Part shown: positions 1 through 5,348 of the stretch, one piece after another | How positions within the stretch are numbered: position 1 is the stretch's first letter | Layout: each line of letters begins with the position of its first letter | DNA from: Burkholderiales bacterium | GTDB taxonomy: Bacteria; Pseudomonadota; Gammaproteobacteria; Burkholderiales; Casimicrobiaceae | Assembly (NCBI GenBank): GCA_025354075.1 | Contig: JANXNO010000478.1 | Coordinates: 1 to 6,391 of the forward strand | Direction of reading: 5' to 3' | Length of the DNA: 6,391 nt | Notes under the pieces: model-generated | The model's input: only the letters and a program-made list of their open reading frames with translations | The model's database searches: none | What the model was told of the DNA's origin: nothing | Translations under genes and position numbers: made by a program

Positions 1-1
1 C

Positions 2-331
2 CTGGGCAGCTTCTTCCGGCAGCGGAAGACGGTCTCCGTATTTTTTGTTTTGTCGACAACGTTTGCCGCGAGCCTGACCGCAGCCCTATGGCTATTCGTC
101 ATTTACGGCACCTCACAATTCTTCTCCCAAACCGGCGCGACGCTGATTGCTTCGCTGTTGACGCTCGCGGTCGTCGAGCACTTCTTTCTGGTACTCCCGA
201 TCCCGATGGAACGGCTCTGGGGCGCGGCACTGGCCCGCCGGAGAGGCGATGGTCAAACACACCGTTCATCGTCAATTAACGATGCGGCTCCCGTCATCAG
301 CAGCGCTGATTTATCATCTGCGTCTGATTAG
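2..331 (+). CDS. puhE: Putative photosynthetic complex assembly protein PuhE (DUF3623 type), C-terminal part
   Basis: The reading frame is open from the window edge with no credible start, so only about 109 C-terminal residues are present; the family is usually about 260-280 residues long. Visible features are a basic 'SFFRQRK' stretch, then a hydrophobic segment (roughly residues 14-35 of the fragment), a second one (about 41-60), and the motif 'VVEHFFLVLPIPMERLW'. That motif closely matches the 'EHWFLVLPLP...LW' ending I recall for PuhE proteins. The family is an integral membrane protein encoded in the puh region of photosynthesis gene clusters and linked to assembly of the reaction centre and light-harvesting 1 complex; its biochemical role is not settled. 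After the motif the tail is long, polar and serine-rich (about 35 residues), probably disordered. The next gene, a HiPIP, fits a phototrophic context. The assignment is by recalled motif only. Confidence 0.75.
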   Translation: MGSFFRQRKTVSVFFVLSTTFAASLTAALWLFVIYGTSQFFSQTGATLIASLLTLAVVEHFFLVLPIPMERLWGAALARRRGDGQTHRSSSINDAAPVISSADLSSASD

Positions 332-421
332 ACCTCTGCTGCTGTGAACGAAAAGTACGCCGGTCGGCTTGCTGGTCGTTGAGCGCAGCAACCCGCAAAT
401 TCTCTTAACCTGGAGTGCATC

Positions 422-862
422 ATGATTGTGAAAACACGTCGTCAATTTGTTCAAATTTTTCCGTTGGTCGGCCTGGGCCTGCTTGCCGGTTGCGGAGACA
501 AAAAGCCTACCGCCGTTGCGGCCGCGCCAGAATCAGCGCCCGCTGCAACGTCCGCCCCCGCTCCGGTGGCACCTCCTGTCGCTCCAGCGGCGGTGCCAGC
601 AGCCTCAACACCCGCAGCGCCCGCCGGCAATCTGCCTATGGTCGCCGCCGATGACGCCACCGCAATCTCACTCGGCTATGTGAGCGACGAGACGAAGGTG
701 GACAAAACGAAGTATGCGCAGCATGTTGCGGGCACCCACTGCGGTAACTGCTCGCTATTCCAAGGCGCGACTGGCAGCGCTTCAGGCCCATGTCCGCTGT
801 TCCCTGGCAAACAGGTAAGTGCCAACGGTTGGTGTAGTGCCTACGTGAAGAAAGCTGCCTGA
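422..862 (+). CDS. hip: High-potential iron-sulfur protein (HiPIP), Tat-exported, with lipobox and Pro/Ala linker
   Basis: 146 residues. The ATG at 422 has a GGAG ribosome binding site at 412-415, 6 nt upstream. The N-terminus has a twin-arginine motif (T5-R6-R7-Q8-F9-V10), a short hydrophobic core and the lipobox-like L21-A22-G23-C24. A linker of about 45 residues rich in Ala and Pro follows (about 29-69). The folded HiPIP domain covers about 70-146. It has four cysteines that would bind the [4Fe-4S] cluster (C107, C110, C124, C138; CxxC, then spacings of 14 and 14), the family's 'LGY' tyrosine (Y86) and the typical ending 'GWCSAYVKK'. HiPIPs are periplasmic one-electron carriers; in several purple bacteria they pass electrons from the cytochrome bc1 complex to the reaction-centre cytochrome. 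Its position just after puhE supports that role. Export of a folded cluster protein by Tat is typical; membrane anchoring through C24 is inferred. No terminator is visible downstream. Confidence 0.95.
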   Translation: MIVKTRRQFVQIFPLVGLGLLAGCGDKKPTAVAAAPESAPAATSAPAPVAPPVAPAAVPAASTPAAPAGNLPMVAADDATAISLGYVSDETKVDKTKYAQHVAGTHCGNCSLFQGATGSASGPCPLFPGKQVSANGWCSAYVKKAA

Positions 863-955
863 TCCCCACGCGTCACGCAGCCTTAAGCTTGGCGGTGCTA
901 CGCTACGTCCCATAGTCTCAATTACCTAGCGATACCCTTGCAGTCTTCTTCTAGT

Positions 956-2164
956 ATGACCCCGCTCGAGCGCCGCGCGAGCGGCTGGCTTGCGAGCATT
1001 GTCGCCCTTCGCCTCTTCGGCCTCTTTCTCATCCTTCCGGTATTCGCGATCTACGGTCGCGAACTGCCAGGGGGGGGTGAGGCTTATCTAATTGGGCTGG
1101 CCATCTCCATTTATGGCTTGACGCAGGGCCTGTTCCAGTTGCCGTTCGGGGCCGCGTCTGATCGTTTTGGTCGTAAGCCGGTCATTGTTTTCGGCCTGGC
1201 GGTGTTAGTGATCGGCAGCGTGGTGGCCGCAATGTCAACCACCATCGTTGGTGTGATTATTGGTCGCGCGCTTCAGGGCGCGGGCGCGGTGAGCGCGGCG
1301 GTATCTGCATTCATCGCCGACTCGACGCGTGATGAAGTGCGCACCAAAGCGATGGCGATGGTGGGCGGCATGGTCGGTATTACCTTCGCCGTCTCGTTGA
1401 TCGGTGCTCCACCGCTGGTGGGAGTGGTTGGCTTGTCAGGATTATTCTGGATTACGGCCTTCTTTTCACTGTGCGGCATTGCGGTGGTGATGTGGGTGGT
1501 GCCGCCTGCGCCGATCAAGCCCGCGCCGGCTGAGCCGCTGCGGCATGGCGACGTCTTGTTCAATCCACAACTGTTGCGGCTTAACGTCGGCGTGTTCGTT
1601 TTATTCATTTGCCAAACCGCGATTTTTGTTGTGGTGCCGACGCTCTTGGTCGAGCGCGGCATGCTGCCGTCGCCACAGCACTGGATGGTCTATGCACCGG
1701 TACTAGTACTCTCGTTTGCAGCCATGATTCCACCTATGCTTGCCGCCGAAAAGCGTGGCAAAACGCGCGAAGTTTTTCTCGGCGCCGTCGCGGTGCTGTT
1801 TATTGCAATGGTGGCGGCGCCCTTCGCGATGAACCAGGCGCTCACCGGCATCGTGGTCTTTCTGTTGCTCTTTTTCATTGCGTTGAACCTGCTGGAGGCG
1901 CTGCAGCCGTCGCTTGTGTCCCGCCTCGCCCCGCCACACCTGAAAGGCTTTGCCATGGGGGTGTACAACACGACGCAGGCGTTCGGACTTTTCCTCGGCG
2001 GTATCCTCGGCGGAACGCTGGCCAAACGTTTTGGCGATAATGCGGTGTTTTATGTGTGCGCGGGACTAACTGCGCTCTGGTTCGTGGCGGCCTGGAATAT
2101 GAAACCTCCGGCGAGAGTGCGATTTGTCGCGCCCAGCGTGGAGGCAAGCGAAACCGCCAGGTAA
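956..2164 (+). CDS. MFS transporter, 12-TM drug exporter type (YajR-like, no C-terminal domain)
   Basis: 402 residues from the ATG at 956. An in-frame TTG at 938 would add six residues (Q-S-S-S-S after the start). I prefer the ATG because it places 'MTPLERRASGWLASIVALRLFG' at the family's usual N-terminus, but neither start has a good ribosome binding site. Major facilitator motif A is clear in the loop after TM2 (G65-AASD-R70-FGRK74). Hydrophobic segments across the chain fit about 12 membrane helices, with a charged central loop near residues 185-200. The best family match I recall is the YajR-like proton-coupled exporters, although E. coli YajR has an extra cytoplasmic C-terminal domain that is absent here. 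The substrate cannot be told from sequence. ssb follows after 19 nt and is probably co-transcribed. A run of eight G at 1070-1077 lies early in the frame. The 93 bp between the HiPIP stop and this start show no recognisable promoter or terminator. Confidence 0.88.
   Translation: MTPLERRASGWLASIVALRLFGLFLILPVFAIYGRELPGGGEAYLIGLAISIYGLTQGLFQLPFGAASDRFGRKPVIVFGLAVLVIGSVVAAMSTTIVGVIIGRALQGAGAVSAAVSAFIADSTRDEVRTKAMAMVGGMVGITFAVSLIGAPPLVGVVGLSGLFWITAFFSLCGIAVVMWVVPPAPIKPAPAEPLRHGDVLFNPQLLRLNVGVFVLFICQTAIFVVVPTLLVERGMLPSPQHWMVYAPVLVLSFAAMIPPMLAAEKRGKTREVFLGAVAVLFIAMVAAPFAMNQALTGIVVFLLLFFIALNLLEALQPSLVSRLAPPHLKGFAMGVYNTTQAFGLFLGGILGGTLAKRFGDNAVFYVCAGLTALWFVAAWNMKPPARVRFVAPSVEASETAR
1070..1077 (+). 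repeat. Homopolymer run of eight G inside the MFS gene
   Basis: Bases 1070-1077 are eight consecutive G, covering codons for Pro-Gly-Gly-Gly at about residues 38-41 of the MFS protein, in the first periplasmic loop. The frame is intact with eight. Runs of this length can change by slippage or be misread in sequencing, and a change of one base would truncate the protein near residue 45. Nothing here shows that it actually varies. Confidence 0.6.
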
Positions 2165-2172
2165 AAATTTTG

Positions 2173-2177
2173 AGGAG
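2173..2177 (+). promoter_or_regulatory. Ribosome binding site that fixes the ssb TTG start
   Basis: AGGAG lies 6 nt before the TTG at 2184 and downstream of the MFS stop (2162-2164). It is the strongest Shine-Dalgarno match near the gene. It selects 'MASVNRV' as the N-terminus, the normal beginning of proteobacterial SSB proteins, over an in-frame TTG at 2124 inside the MFS gene. Confidence 0.85.
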
Positions 2178-2183
2178 AACACT

Positions 2184-2693
2184 TTGGCTTCAGTAAATCG
2201 CGTCACCTTATTGGGTAACGTCGGGCAAGACCCTGAAATGCGCTATCTGCCGAGTGGCGAGGCGGTTGCAAAATTTTCTATCGCGACCACTGAAACGTGG
2301 AAGGATAAGTCTGGCGGCAAACAGGAACGTACCGACTGGCACCGCGTCGAATTCATTGGTCGTACGGCGGAAATCGTCGGAGAGTACGTCAAAAAAGGAC
2401 GACAAGTCTATGTCGAAGGCAGCGTGCGATATGACAAGTGGACCGACAAGGAAGGCGTAGAGAAAACTCTCACGAAAATTAAGGGCGACAAATTGACGCT
2501 GCTGGGTAGCCGTGAGGGCGGCGCAAGCAGTGGCGGCGGAGACTCGTCCTTCGATGACGGTGATCGCAGCAGCGAACGGGGCGGCTCAACGCCGCGCTCC
2601 ACCGGTCAGCCGATGGGCTCAGGCTCGTCATCTGGCTCAAGCGCGCCGAAAAAAGCCAAGCTCGACGATTTCGACGACGACATTCCGTTCTAG
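2184..2693 (+). CDS. ssb: Single-stranded DNA-binding protein SSB
   Basis: 169 residues, starting at a TTG codon with AGGAG 6 nt upstream. The OB-fold domain covers about 1-110: 'MASVNRVTLLGNVGQDPEMRY', the DNA-stacking tryptophans in 'TETW' (W39), 'DWHRV' (W52) and 'DKW' (W86), and 'GEYVKKGRQVYVEG'. A Gly/Ser-rich disordered linker (about 111-155) leads to the acidic tip DDDIPF (164-169), which docks partner proteins in replication, recombination and repair. The protein coats single-stranded DNA as a tetramer. The length is normal for the family. The sequence after W86 ('KEGVEKTLTKIKGDKLTLLG') differs from the usual 'GQDRYTTEIVADQMQMLG' pattern of Burkholderiales SSB, so this may be a divergent lineage. 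The MFS gene stops 19 nt upstream, so read-through transcription from it is likely; an own promoter inside the MFS gene cannot be excluded. A terminator follows at 2792. Confidence 0.97.
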   Translation: MASVNRVTLLGNVGQDPEMRYLPSGEAVAKFSIATTETWKDKSGGKQERTDWHRVEFIGRTAEIVGEYVKKGRQVYVEGSVRYDKWTDKEGVEKTLTKIKGDKLTLLGSREGGASSGGGDSSFDDGDRSSERGGSTPRSTGQPMGSGSSSGSSAPKKAKLDDFDDDIPF

Positions 2694-2712
2694 AGACGAA
2701 TTTTAGTCAACA

Positions 2713-2759
2713 ACTTTTGCGTGAAATACCCAGCACACAGGGGCTATTCACACAAAAGT
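2713..2759. repeat. 47-nt imperfect palindrome downstream of ssb
   Basis: The arms pair as follows: 2713-2719 with 2753-2759 (7 bp), a C/A mismatch at 2720/2752, 2721-2725 with 2747-2751 (5 bp), bulged A2726, 2727-2728 with 2745-2746, bulged C2744, and 2729-2731 with 2741-2743. That gives 17 base pairs around a 9-nt loop. There is no T-run after it on the plus strand, so it is not a simple terminator in that direction. It sits in the ssb 3' untranslated region and overlaps the next hairpin by two bases, so the two structures cannot both form fully. Function unknown; mRNA 3'-end protection or a degenerate repeat element are both possible. Confidence 0.6.
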
Positions 2760-2776
2760 GCAATAGTCGGTTGCAC
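2754..2776 (-). terminator. Possible weak terminator for the minus-strand SDR gene
   Basis: GTGCAA (2758-2763) and TTGCAC (2771-2776) form a perfect 6-bp stem with a 7-nt loop. Read on the minus strand, the stem is followed at once by TTTT (2757-2754). It lies 62 nt past the SDR stop codon, the right side to end transcription converging on ssb. The stem is short and the T-run only four long, so the call is tentative. Confidence 0.4.
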
Positions 2777-2791
2777 CTCAAATCGACCTCT

Positions 2792-2819
2792 AAGCCCATT
2801 TAGAACGGGCTTTTTCTTT
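2792..2819 (+). terminator. Intrinsic terminator of ssb
   Basis: AAGCCC (2792-2797) pairs with GGGCTT (2807-2812) around a 9-nt loop, and the second arm runs into TTTTTCTTT (2811-2819). It lies about 100 nt after the ssb stop and just before the convergent SDR gene ends at 2838. On the minus strand the stem is not followed by a T-run, so it acts mainly for ssb. Confidence 0.8.
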
Positions 2820-2837
2820 AAAAGCTGTTACGTGCCG

Positions 2838-3536
2838 TCAGTCGTAGCGTAATGCGGCAAGCCGGGCGAACTGATCCCACTGCAACATTTCTGCGCCCTT
2901 CTCGAGGGTCGCTAGGTTGTGCGCCATTGCTGCACCGAGGGTTTCGACGCGAACGCCGCGAAACTTGCGCAGGGGCCCGAGCATCAAACGCGACAAGCCT
3001 GGCCAGAACGCCAGCGTCAGTGCCTGTGACAATCCATATCGATTGTTCGGCGTGAGGATCATTGACGGCTGAAACACGCTCAGCCGCTCAAAATTTAGTG
3101 CCATCAGGGCGTTGTTCAATTCGCCCTTGATGCGCAAATAAAACGACCGCGATTGTGAGTCTGCCCCGACCGCGCCGAGCAACTCAAAATGGCGCACACC
3201 CGACTGTTTGCAGAGCGTGGCAAACGCAATCACAACATCCTTGTCGATGTGCACGAATTCTGACTTGCTCATCTGCGACGGCTGGCCGACGCCCAGCGTG
3301 CACACCGCGCAGTCGTGGCCTGCGATCAGCTGGGCGTACGAGTCGGGCGAGCTGACATTAACCACATGCTGCGTTACGGTCGCACCGCGCGGTACGAGGC
3401 CTGGCGGCAGCGGGATCTTGCGCCGCCCGAACAAGGTGAGGCGCGTGAGATTCGGCATCGAAAGCAGCGTCGATACGACTTGCCCACCCACCGCCCCACT
3501 GGCACCCAGCATTACTACCGTTAACGGTCTCGACAT
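2838..3536 (-). CDS. NAD(P)-binding atypical SDR, HTATIP2/TIP30-like oxidoreductase
   Basis: 232 residues; ATG at 3536-3534 with a GGGGA-like site about 9 nt upstream. The Rossmann glycine motif is G11-ASGAVG17. 'FGRRK' after the second strand (about 36-40) suggests preference for NADP(H). 'CTLGVGQP' (79-86) and Y133-LRI-K137, with 'KGELNNALMALNFERLSVFQPSMIL' read across 137-161, track human HTATIP2/TIP30 and its bacterial relatives closely. In those relatives the segment before 'GAD' carries serine (for example 'LLSSKGAD'); here it is 'LLGAVGAD' (119-126), so the usual catalytic serine of the Ser-Tyr-Lys triad is missing while Tyr and Lys remain. The substrate is unknown. The protein is cytosolic with no signal peptide. 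The LysE-type gene lies 58 nt upstream on the same strand, so the two may form an operon. Confidence 0.88.
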   Translation of the reverse strand: MSRPLTVVMLGASGAVGGQVVSTLLSMPNLTRLTLFGRRKIPLPPGLVPRGATVTQHVVNVSSPDSYAQLIAGHDCAVCTLGVGQPSQMSKSEFVHIDKDVVIAFATLCKQSGVRHFELLGAVGADSQSRSFYLRIKGELNNALMALNFERLSVFQPSMILTPNNRYGLSQALTLAFWPGLSRLMLGPLRKFRGVRVETLGAAMAHNLATLEKGAEMLQWDQFARLAALRYD

Positions 3537-3594
3537 TTTCGCGCGTCCCCACTGCCAGAAGTATCGAGCCTAACAGTGCTCGGTGAGTGAAGCG

Positions 3595-4251
3595 TTAAAA
3601 AGCGCGCACGACGCCCACCGCGGTGACCAGCGCACCCAGCAACAGCATGCCACCGGCCATCCGCGCAATCACCAGTCCCGCCGCCGGTCGCCCAGCCAGC
3701 CAGCCCTGCGTGCTGCCCGCAGCCAGCGCAAGACCGCCGTAGACCGCGATTTGCGTCATGGCGATGATGCCGCCTAGCGCCAGCGCCTGAACCCAGACGG
3801 CTCCGTATTCGACGCGCAGAAATTGCGGGAATACGGCGAGCGTGAACAAATACGCCTTGGGGTTAAGTAGGCAGGTCATAAGCGCCTGGCGAAACGTGGA
3901 CCAAGCAGTACGACGAACCTGCAAGAGGGAACTGGCGCCCTCATGAATGCCCGGTTCGCTGCCGGACTGACTGCGTAAGAGCGACACACCGATCCCGGCG
4001 ATGTAGAGCGCGGCCACGATCAGCATCGTATCCGTCAATCCCGGCACCAGCTTGAACAGCAGGCCCACGCCGAGCACGCCAGAGAGGGTATGGCAGACGC
4101 CGCCCGCCACGATGCCCGCCACGGCGAATGCGCCACGCCTTCGCCCGCCTGCCAACGCGCTGGCCAGCACAAACGCCATGTCCATACCAGGCAGCACGAT
4201 AATGCCGAGCACCATGAGGAAGAAGAGCCAGAGATGAGTGAATTCAGTCAT
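3595..4251 (-). CDS. LysE/RhtB family amino-acid exporter
   Basis: 218 residues from the ATG at 4251-4249, giving 'MTEFTHLWLFFLMVLGIIVLPG'. A longer start at 4269 would add six residues but lacks a good ribosome binding site, while the chosen one has AAGG at the right distance. Family marks are P21-G22 near the end of TM1 (here PGMD), the basic loop 'AGGRRRGAFAVAGIVAG' (34-50), and 'FRQALMTCLLNPKAYLF' (120-136) with the conserved N130-P131-K132. Hydrophobic segments fit about six membrane helices with a polar loop near 93-118. LysE/RhtB proteins export amino acids or related small molecules across the inner membrane; the substrate is not predictable here. It is divergent from the YafY-type regulator, its most likely controller, and lies upstream of the SDR gene on the same strand. 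Confidence 0.9.
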   Translation of the reverse strand: MTEFTHLWLFFLMVLGIIVLPGMDMAFVLASALAGGRRRGAFAVAGIVAGGVCHTLSGVLGVGLLFKLVPGLTDTMLIVAALYIAGIGVSLLRSQSGSEPGIHEGASSLLQVRRTAWSTFRQALMTCLLNPKAYLFTLAVFPQFLRVEYGAVWVQALALGGIIAMTQIAVYGGLALAAGSTQGWLAGRPAAGLVIARMAGGMLLLGALVTAVGVVRAF

Positions 4252-4257
4252 TTTTTG

Positions 4258-4261
4258 CCTT
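4258..4261 (-). promoter_or_regulatory. Ribosome binding site selecting the shorter LysE start
   Basis: On the minus strand AAGG lies 6 nt before the ATG at 4251. It supports 'MTEFTHLW' as the N-terminus rather than the in-frame ATG at 4269. Confidence 0.65.
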
Positions 4262-4288
4262 AATTGCATCGCGATGTCCGCCGCAATT
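4262..4288. promoter_or_regulatory. Nested palindrome in the LysE/YafY intergenic region
   Basis: The perfect 10-bp palindrome CATCGCGATG (4267-4276) lies inside a wider inverted repeat, AATTGC (4262-4267) and GCAATT (4283-4288). It is directly upstream of the LysE ribosome binding site, so it could be an operator covering that promoter or a 5' leader hairpin. No convincing -35/-10 pair was found. Confidence 0.4.
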
Positions 4289-4298
4289 TAGGCGCACT

Positions 4299-4319
4299 TC
4301 AGGGCGTAATCCGCCCTGA
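4299..4319. promoter_or_regulatory. Perfect inverted repeat, candidate operator for the divergent YafY/LysE genes
   Basis: TCAGGGCG (4299-4306) and CGCCCTGA (4312-4319) are perfect 8-bp arms around TAATC. The site ends 20 bp before the regulator's ATG and lies 47 bp before the LysE ATG, a normal place for autoregulation and control of a divergent neighbour. That the YafY-type protein binds here is inferred from position and symmetry. As RNA it could also fold into a leader hairpin. Confidence 0.55.
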
Positions 4320-4339
4320 TTCAACGTAGACTCGCGCAG

Positions 4340-5299
4340 ATGTATTCGCCTACGACTCGCGTATTGACTGTCCTCGAATTGCTGCAAATACATGGGCGCA
4401 TGAGCGGCGTTGAACTCGCAAAGCGACTGGAGGTTGATGGCCGCACGCTTCGCCGCTACATCACGCGGCTGGACGAACTGGGCATTCCCGTGACGTCCGA
4501 GCGCGGTCGGCACGGGCATTACAGTCTGGTCGCGGGCTACAAATTGCCGCCGATGATGTTCACCGATGATGAGGCGCTGGCGATCTCCGTTGGACTAGTC
4601 GCGTCGCGGCAACTCGGTCTGGCCGGGGCCGCGCCCGCCGTCGAAAGCGCGCAGGCAAAGCTCGAACGCGTGTTGCCCGCACCACTCAAAACTCGGCTGC
4701 GTGCATTGAGCGAATCGATCACACTGGACTTGCGCGCATCGCCGTCAGCGAAAGATAACAAAGCGCTGATGAATTTGAGCACCGCGGCGCATCAACGGCA
4801 ACGCGTACATCTGCACTATCGCTCGCCACAGGGCGAAACCTATCGTGAAAGCGAACGCGATTTCGATGCCTACGGGCTGGCCTGGCGCGCGCGGCGCTGG
4901 TACGCAGTCGGCTGGTGTCATCTTCGTAACGACTTGCGCTCGTTCCGGCTGGATCGCATCGCCCAGGTTGACGTGCTGGATGCCCGTTTCGAAGCGCCGC
5001 AATCGTTCGATGCGATGGCGTATCTGGCGCATGGTGTTGCGACCTTGCCGCGCGCGATCAGCATTGTCGTGCTGCTGAAGACCGATCTCACAACCGCGCG
5101 TGAAGACCTGTTTGAAGCGATGGGTGTGTTTCAGGCGTGCGCTGAGGGCGTGATGTTGCACAGTCAAGCAGACGATCTCGACTGGTACGCGCGGCAACTG
5201 GCGAGGCTCCCGTTTGCGTTTGAAGTGCGTGAGCCAGAAGCGCTGCGCGGGGCGTTGGTGGCGTGTGCGAATAATTTGTTGGCTATGGCGAGAAAATAA
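4340..5299 (+). CDS. YafY-type transcriptional regulator, HTH (HTH_11) plus WYL domain
   Basis: 319 residues, a normal length for the family, from the ATG at 4340; no strong ribosome binding site precedes it. The N-terminal winged helix-turn-helix covers about 1-62 ('LLQIHGRMSGVELAKRLEVD', then 'GRTLRRYITRLDELGIPV'). A helical linker follows (about 75-150). The WYL domain covers about 150-215, with 'FDAYGLAWRARRWYAVGW' (175-192; the eponymous triad reads W187-Y188-A189) and 'LRSFRLDRI' (199-207), whose arginines are typical of ligand or nucleic-acid sensing surfaces. The C-terminal WCX-like extension runs to the end. Such proteins are cytosolic dimeric regulators, often acting on adjacent or divergent genes. 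Here the LysE gene, and possibly the SDR gene behind it, are the likely targets, with a palindromic site in the shared gap. The effector is unknown. Confidence 0.92.
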   Translation: MYSPTTRVLTVLELLQIHGRMSGVELAKRLEVDGRTLRRYITRLDELGIPVTSERGRHGHYSLVAGYKLPPMMFTDDEALAISVGLVASRQLGLAGAAPAVESAQAKLERVLPAPLKTRLRALSESITLDLRASPSAKDNKALMNLSTAAHQRQRVHLHYRSPQGETYRESERDFDAYGLAWRARRWYAVGWCHLRNDLRSFRLDRIAQVDVLDARFEAPQSFDAMAYLAHGVATLPRAISIVVLLKTDLTTAREDLFEAMGVFQACAEGVMLHSQADDLDWYARQLARLPFAFEVREPEALRGALVACANNLLAMARK

Positions 5300-5316
5300 C
5301 GTACGTGTCAGTCCCA

Positions 5317-5337
5317 CAAAGCCGAGAAGTAGCTTTG
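5317..5337. repeat. Short inverted repeat between convergent YafY and LysR genes
   Basis: CAAAGC (5317-5322) and GCTTTG (5332-5337) pair perfectly around a 9-nt loop in the 49-bp gap between the two convergent stop codons. The place suits a shared terminator, but there is no T-run on either strand, so termination is doubtful. Confidence 0.3.
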
Positions 5338-5348
5338 CAGATTGGATC

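Noticed and set aside
369..391. TTGCTG/CAGCAA inverted repeat between puhE and the HiPIP gene
   Set aside because: A 6-bp stem with an 11-nt loop and no T-run; not convincing as a terminator or operator.
1273..1662. 129-codon open frame on the minus strand inside the MFS gene
   Set aside because: It lies wholly within a well-supported MFS frame, has a low-complexity Thr/Pro/Ala composition and no recognisable domain; a by-product of high G+C.
2124..2183. Extended N-terminus for SSB from a TTG at 2124
   Set aside because: It overlaps the MFS gene and adds residues not seen in SSB; the AGGAG at 2173-2177 places the start at 2184.
3537..3594. Small gene between the SDR and LysE genes
   Set aside because: Only 58 bp, with no start plus ribosome binding site; best read as an intra-operon spacer.
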